NCBI RefSeq assembly: GCF_004803895.1
Contig: NZ_CP021978.1
Span: 186,001-250,000 of the forward strand
Reading direction: 5' to 3'
Length of the DNA stretch: 64,000 bases
DNA from: Streptomyces hawaiiensis
Lineage (GTDB): Bacteria > Actinomycetota > Actinomycetes > Streptomycetales > Streptomycetaceae
The translations under genes were made by a program, and so were the position numbers. Positions 60,032 through 64,000 of this stretch are shown here, piece after piece. Position 1 is the first letter of the stretch. Every line of letters starts with the position of its first letter. Below the pieces are notes generated by a model. It did not search any database. It was not told the DNA's origin and saw nothing but the letters and a program-made list of their open reading frames with translations.

Positions 60032-62707
60032 TCACTTGGTCACCGAGCCGCCACCGGATGGCGGGGCGTCGGCACTGGTGAAGAACTGCCAGAGGGTGAC
60101 CACTGCGACAAGCTGCGCCAAGATCCACGCGATCTGCAAGGAGAAGAACCGCATCTGGTAGACGGACAGCAACAGTTGGGTCCGGGACGGCCAGAAGGCA
60201 CGCTCAGCGCGGAAGGTATCGAGGTCCATCGCCAGGGCCGTGAGGGTGAGGACGAGCAGGACCGCCGCTGCCGCGAGCGCGAGGATGTCCTGTTCCTCGC
60301 CGAGCAGATGGTTGCCGACGGCGAAGAGGCCGACCGGTACGGCGTACGCGACGGCCAGGGGCAGCGCCTTCACCGGGCCGCGCCGGCCGGGGAGCCGGCG
60401 CCACAGCGCGCCGAGGAGGAAGCCCGCCCAGGCGAAGGCGAACACCCAGGAGGCGACCGACCACACCACCTCGGGGAAGCCGAACGGGTCGTACAGCGTG
60501 CCGTTGAGCGCATCGCCGCGCAGCGTCTGCGCCCAGGTCAGGAACCCCGCGAAGGGTACGGAGACGAGCGCGGCGTACCGGGCGGCCCGCGTCGCGTTGC
60601 CCCACCAGGTGTCCCGGGGTCCGAGCGCGAGGACCGCGTCCACGACCGTGACGCCCGGCGGGAGTTCACGCTCCGACGCCGCCCCGCCCGGCCCGCTCTG
60701 CCACTGACGGAGGTTTCTCAGCTCCTCCTCGATCCCCTCGCGGTCGACCACGCCTTCGTCGGCCTGCCCGTGGTCGAGTCGGCGGAGCTTGGCGAGCCCC
60801 TCCCGGTGCTCCCGTGCCGCCGTGAGCAGAACGGCGCGGTCCGCCGGTGTCACCACATTCCCGAGCCGCGGCTTGTTTCCGGCCCGCCGGTACAGCACTG
60901 CCCGCCGCGACCCCACGCGCAGGCACACGGCCAGGGCGGCCAGGTCCACGAAGAACCAGAGCAGCGCGGGCACGCTGTTTGCCGCGTAGATCCCGAGGAA
61001 CAGCACCACGACGGCCGGGTAGGAGACCATCAGCAACCAGCGCTCCACGGGCCCCGGTTCGGTACGCAGCACCGGGAGCCGCCCGGCGGGCGCCGAGAAG
61101 TCCGTACGCCGGCGCGAGGCCACGTGCAGGAACGCGAGCATGGCCAGGGCCGTCAGGACCCACAGCTTGCCCGTCCACCAGTCCTGCGCCTGATCGGCGG
61201 ACCACAGCAGACCGCTGCGCAACTCGGCCTGGTGCCAGGCCCCGTATCCCGTGTGCCGGGAGATGAAGGTGCCGTCGCTCCATCGGAGCACGTACGTCGG
61301 GTCGACGAAGGCACTCGGCCAGCTGCCCCGCAGCCAGTCGCGCTCCTTCGCGACGGCCTGGCACGCACCGATCATGAGTACACCGCCGACGGAGACGGCG
61401 AGCGCCCTGCTGAGGGGGAAGTCCGCACTTGTATCGCGGAGGAGCCTGCCGTCGCGCAACAGCCGCCAGGCAGCGGCCCACGTGCCCAGCGCCAGGAGCG
61501 TGAACGACGCGAGGGCAGCCGCGGCGACGGACGCCACGGTGTACCAGGCATGGCCGTGCGCCTCGGGGCGGACGAAGGTCGGGGCGTGCAGTCCGACCGC
61601 GCTCGGCAGCACCCCGGGCACCGCTGCCACCAGCGCGAGCACGATGCCGACGACGCGCAGACGGCGCCGCGCACCGGCGAACAGCAGCAGGACCACGCCC
61701 GCCAGCGCCGTCAGCCACCACGCGTGTACGGCAAGACGTGCCTGCTGGGCCCATTCGTCAGGGTCTTCGAACGCACCTGCGGCGACGAACAGCATCTCGT
61801 CCGCGTTGGCCAGCAGGGAAAGACAGAACAGGGCCGCACCCCAGTTGCTCAGGTTGGCCGTGACCCGCTGCTCGACCGGGTCGAGCAGCCGATGCCGGCT
61901 CCGGTGAAGGACCGCCGCCCGCCACAGCGCTCCGGCGACCAGGAGGTCCCAGAGCAAGTACCCCGCCGCGTTGAGGACTCCGAAAGGCGCGTTGTCGTCC
62001 TGCGCGGACCAGCGCCGGGGCCAGGACGGCTCGATCCGTACGGTGACGGGCCGCTCCGGCGCCACGGAGGTCCACAGCAGCCCGTGGGCGCCTTCGCCCC
62101 GGGTGGCACGCGGCGTCGCCATGGAGACTCCCGGCCGGCCGGGGTCCACGACGACGCTCTGCCAGCGCACGGCACCCAGGATCTTCGGAGGCGTGAACCG
62201 TACCCCCCACCATGCCGGCCGTACGTCGATGGTCCACGGCCCGACGAGGAGCTTCCGCCGCTCGTCCACCCAGGCGTGGGTACGGATCTCCACGGTCACC
62301 GACCGGGCTCCAGGCTCCACGACGGGGTCGTGCGACCGCCACTCCTCCCAGCGCGTGTCGAACCGCCAGTCCCCCCGTACCAGACACCGCATCGCCAGCC
62401 GGTACCCCTCGCTCGACGGCCCGAACAGCAACTTGTCGGCATGCGTCCAGGACATCGGAACGGTGACGGTCAGATCACTGGTCACCTTCGTGTACGTCCG
62501 GCCCTCGTGGTCGAACGCGATCCGGGCCCGGCCGGTCGTACCTTTGAGCCCCCGTTCGGCACAGTCGGGCACGGTGAGCACGTTGTCCGCCCGCGCGACG
62601 ACCGGCAGCCCTTCGGACCGACCGACGTCCGGCCACAGGAGCATCTGCCCGCCGAGAAACCCGCACAGGAGCACGAACAGCAGAGCCGCCCCCCGACACC
62701 CGCGCAC
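60032..62707 (-). CDS. Large multi-span membrane protein (DUF6185-like)
   Basis: 891 residues. An N-terminal signal or anchor (LLFVLLCGFLGGQMLLW) precedes an outside domain of about 200 residues. At least ten hydrophobic segments follow (AAGYLLWDLLVAGALWRA, WWLTALAGVVLLLFAGARR, VVGIVLALVAAVPGVLPSAV and others near the C-terminus). A cytoplasmic loop lies at about 610-690 (DRAVLLTAAREHREGLAKLR). The arrangement matches large Streptomyces membrane proteins called DUF6185 as I recall. Role unknown. Convergent with the YjbR pair. Confidence 0.72.
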   Translation of the reverse strand: MRGCRGAALLFVLLCGFLGGQMLLWPDVGRSEGLPVVARADNVLTVPDCAERGLKGTTGRARIAFDHEGRTYTKVTSDLTVTVPMSWTHADKLLFGPSSEGYRLAMRCLVRGDWRFDTRWEEWRSHDPVVEPGARSVTVEIRTHAWVDERRKLLVGPWTIDVRPAWWGVRFTPPKILGAVRWQSVVVDPGRPGVSMATPRATRGEGAHGLLWTSVAPERPVTVRIEPSWPRRWSAQDDNAPFGVLNAAGYLLWDLLVAGALWRAAVLHRSRHRLLDPVEQRVTANLSNWGAALFCLSLLANADEMLFVAAGAFEDPDEWAQQARLAVHAWWLTALAGVVLLLFAGARRRLRVVGIVLALVAAVPGVLPSAVGLHAPTFVRPEAHGHAWYTVASVAAAALASFTLLALGTWAAAWRLLRDGRLLRDTSADFPLSRALAVSVGGVLMIGACQAVAKERDWLRGSWPSAFVDPTYVLRWSDGTFISRHTGYGAWHQAELRSGLLWSADQAQDWWTGKLWVLTALAMLAFLHVASRRRTDFSAPAGRLPVLRTEPGPVERWLLMVSYPAVVVLFLGIYAANSVPALLWFFVDLAALAVCLRVGSRRAVLYRRAGNKPRLGNVVTPADRAVLLTAAREHREGLAKLRRLDHGQADEGVVDREGIEEELRNLRQWQSGPGGAASERELPPGVTVVDAVLALGPRDTWWGNATRAARYAALVSVPFAGFLTWAQTLRGDALNGTLYDPFGFPEVVWSVASWVFAFAWAGFLLGALWRRLPGRRGPVKALPLAVAYAVPVGLFAVGNHLLGEEQDILALAAAAVLLVLTLTALAMDLDTFRAERAFWPSRTQLLLSVYQMRFFSLQIAWILAQLVAVVTLWQFFTSADAPPSGGGSVTK

Positions 62708-62921
62708 CTGGTCAACCGCCCCCTAACCGTGGACCCGACCGATTCACCATGCGGCACCCCCGCGGGTACGCAGCCCTGGAAGCTTTCCCTTCTCGCCGAA
62801 CGTTCATGGCAAACTTCGCGCGATGTTGTGAGCGCCAGCGGCCGTGCAGGGACGCGGGCCGCAGCCTTGATGGGTGATCAGTGCCGTCCGGCAGAACCAG
62901 GGTGCGGCCCAACGGCCCGCC

Positions 62922-63626
62922 TCAGAGCGACGGACGAGGCGCTGGATCGGTAGCGGAGAGCCGGTAGGAACGCACGACGGCGACCACACATGCGGACAGG
63001 AGTCCGGCCAGACAGCCGCCGAGTCCGCTCAGCGCGTCCAGGGGGGATCCCCCTCCCTCCGCACCGCGCGGCGGCACCCGGCCCTTCACGTCGTACACGA
63101 CGGCGATCGCGTCACCAGGCCGGGTGTTCTGCTCGCAACCGCGCCAGATGCAGACCTTCACGGGAACGCCGTTCCGGTCGATCACCGAGCAGAGACAGCG
63201 GCCACTGCCCGTGCCATCTTTCGAGCCGCTATCGACCGAGGTCACCACCACGGGCTCCACACGCCCCCGCTCCGCCAGCACAAAACCCGCTGCGGCCTGG
63301 GGCGTCCGGAGGGCCAGGCAGACCGCGAGCACCGCGACGACACCGACCAGCGCACGTCCTGCCCTCACTCCACACAGGTACAGAACGAGCAGGGCGGCAC
63401 ACACCAGACCGCCTTCTCCGGCGGCCAGTCCGGGGACCCCGTACCAGGCACCGGCGATCGTAGTGCCGACGACGGCGGCCGCTGCCAGACACCCGGCCAG
63501 AGTTCCCCTCGCGGTCAGCCGGAGCGGTGGCGGGCCGACGAACTCGGCCGGTCCCCACACCATGCTGCGCAGATGCTCCATCAGGTGTGGTTCCGCCGCG
63601 GTCGCGGAGTGTCGTTCACGCCGCAT
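62922..63626 (-). CDS. Membrane protein, unknown, upstream of the large membrane gene
   Basis: ATG 63626 has AAAGGAG at 8 nt, giving 234 residues (the frame stays open to 63692). Three spans can be seen: GTLAGCLAAAAVVGTTIAGA, GLVCAALLVLYLCGVRAG and ALVGVVAVLAVCLALR, plus a last one near GLGGCLAGLLSACVVAVV. An outside loop has four Cys (RCLCSVIDRNGVPVKVCIWR GC) that may form disulfides. Same direction as the large membrane gene, 214 nt upstream. Confidence 0.68.
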   Translation of the reverse strand: MRRERHSATAAEPHLMEHLRSMVWGPAEFVGPPPLRLTARGTLAGCLAAAAVVGTTIAGAWYGVPGLAAGEGGLVCAALLVLYLCGVRAGRALVGVVAVLAVCLALRTPQAAAGFVLAERGRVEPVVVTSVDSGSKDGTGSGRCLCSVIDRNGVPVKVCIWRGCEQNTRPGDAIAVVYDVKGRVPPRGAEGGGSPLDALSGLGGCLAGLLSACVVAVVRSYRLSATDPAPRPSL

Positions 63627-63677
63627 GCGTGCCACTCCTTTCCGCCTCGCTTCCGCCTCCGCCATCCTGGTGCGTGC

Positions 63678-63887
63678 GTGAACGCTCCGCACTGCCCGGC
63701 GCCGGACGGGCGGACGCGGTCCGCGTTGCCGGGATCCGGCAGCAGGGCCGGTATCATCGGCCTGTACCTGCTCGCCCCGATCGTCAAGCGCGAGCTCGGC
63801 TCCTTCCTGGAGTTCGTCCGCGCCCGCAAGGCCGGTGAGATCAGCGACGACGACGAAGACCAGGGGTCGGTGAAGACCACCCTCTGA
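63678..63887 (+). CDS. Small membrane-anchored protein
   Basis: 69 residues from GTG 63678. One hydrophobic span (RAGIIGLYLLAPIVKREL) with a charged acidic tail (RKAGEISDDDEDQGS). The 5' part before the span is not protein-like and may be spurious, so the true gene might be shorter or a remnant. A strong hairpin 26 nt after the stop supports a real 3' end. Confidence 0.45.
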   Translation: MNAPHCPAPDGRTRSALPGSGSRAGIIGLYLLAPIVKRELGSFLEFVRARKAGEISDDDEDQGSVKTTL

Positions 63888-63912
63888 CCGCCCCCGCGGC
63901 GGCCCGGCTTCG

Positions 63913-63959
63913 GTACGGGCCCATGCTCACCTCGCGCCTTGGTGAGCACGGGCCCGTAC
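63913..63959. terminator. Strong hairpin terminator
   Basis: Two 19-nt arms (GTACGGGCCCATGCTCACC and its complement with one mismatch) enclose a 9-nt loop. It lies 26 nt after the stop of the small membrane protein gene. No T-run, as is usual in Streptomyces. Confidence 0.8.
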
Positions 63960-64000
63960 GTCTGCCGTCTATGGCCGACCGGCGTGCTCCGCCCCGTCGC

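Noticed and set aside
59543..62953. 1136-codon plus-strand ORF over the large membrane protein
   Set aside because: Shadow frame, very Arg/Pro/Gly-rich. The minus strand shows regular membrane spans.
1..64000. tRNA, rRNA, riboswitch or CRISPR array
   Set aside because: No tRNA cloverleaf, conserved rRNA core, recognisable riboswitch or repeat-spacer pattern was found by reading. A covariance-model search would be needed to exclude small RNAs.

Overview
The window reads as chromosomal DNA of a Streptomyces or a close relative. It has very high GC content, GTG and TTG starts, strong GC bias at third codon positions, many overlapping stop/start junctions (GTGA/ATGA), F420- and mycothiol-type enzymes, PaaX/HxlR/CGNR/WYL regulators, and IS481 and IS5 remnants. 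No rRNA, tRNA or CRISPR array was seen. Intact operons alternate with a large number of gene stumps, many with single frameshifts, so this looks like a decaying accessory region (chromosome arm or island). Some one-base shifts could instead be sequencing errors.

Layout. 0-2 kb: a ferredoxin reductase (cut by the window edge) and a fatty acid desaturase, a DesA3-type electron-transfer pair. 2.7-6.5 kb: a leftward GH13 glucosidase/trehalose-synthase-like gene coupled to an F420/LLM oxidoreductase, then an SCO6745-like gene. 6.8-9.0 kb: stumps (methyltransferase, zinc-ribbon repeat protein, IS481, DinB). 9.4-15.5 kb: the most unusual locus. A cytoplasmic trypsin-like protease overlaps by 8 nt a 1688-residue protein with a second trypsin domain, a TIR domain, a NACHT-like STAND NTPase and a long C-terminal alpha-helical sensor-like region. 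It looks like an NLR-type conflict or abortive-infection system. 15.6-22.6 kb: a frameshifted regulator, a TetR/NmrA pair, IS/WYL/PPOX remnants, a lipoprotein and an I36 inhibitor pseudogene.

22.6-29.5 kb is a composite arsenic/heavy-metal island: an intact ArsO-like flavoprotein, two decayed ArsO-like copies, arsR1, a TauE stump, a CDF transporter with a CmtR-like repressor, and arsR2-acr3 divergent from arsC. Two 30-bp operators sharing a 12-bp core tie arsR1 to the flavoprotein promoter region. arsR2 has a different dyad set, and the CmtR-like gene is preceded by a perfect 36-bp palindrome. 29.6-31.7 kb: DNA ligase and MerR stumps, an alpha/beta hydrolase and IS5 debris. 31.7-35.3 kb: a coupled three-gene envelope operon (binding protein; binding-protein/VWA lipoprotein; anchored protein).

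36-40.5 kb: a secreted Tat protein, a VOC gene and a prenyl diphosphate synthase operon with an MpaB-type oxygenase. 40.5-46.9 kb: a PIG-L deacetylase and a MerR-controlled double hydrolase, set among fragments of cupin, ACR3, E2, NRPS adenylation, desaturase and phytase genes. 47-54.5 kb: GNAT, PaaX/GNAT operon, a membrane-anchored hydrolase, SRPBCC and an FdhF/YdeP molybdopterin oxidoreductase. 54.6-64 kb: HxlR regulator with a duplicated operator cassette, NTF2-like protein, CGNR/MBL divergent pair, AraC regulator, tandem MmcQ/YjbR genes and large membrane proteins, ending at a strong hairpin.
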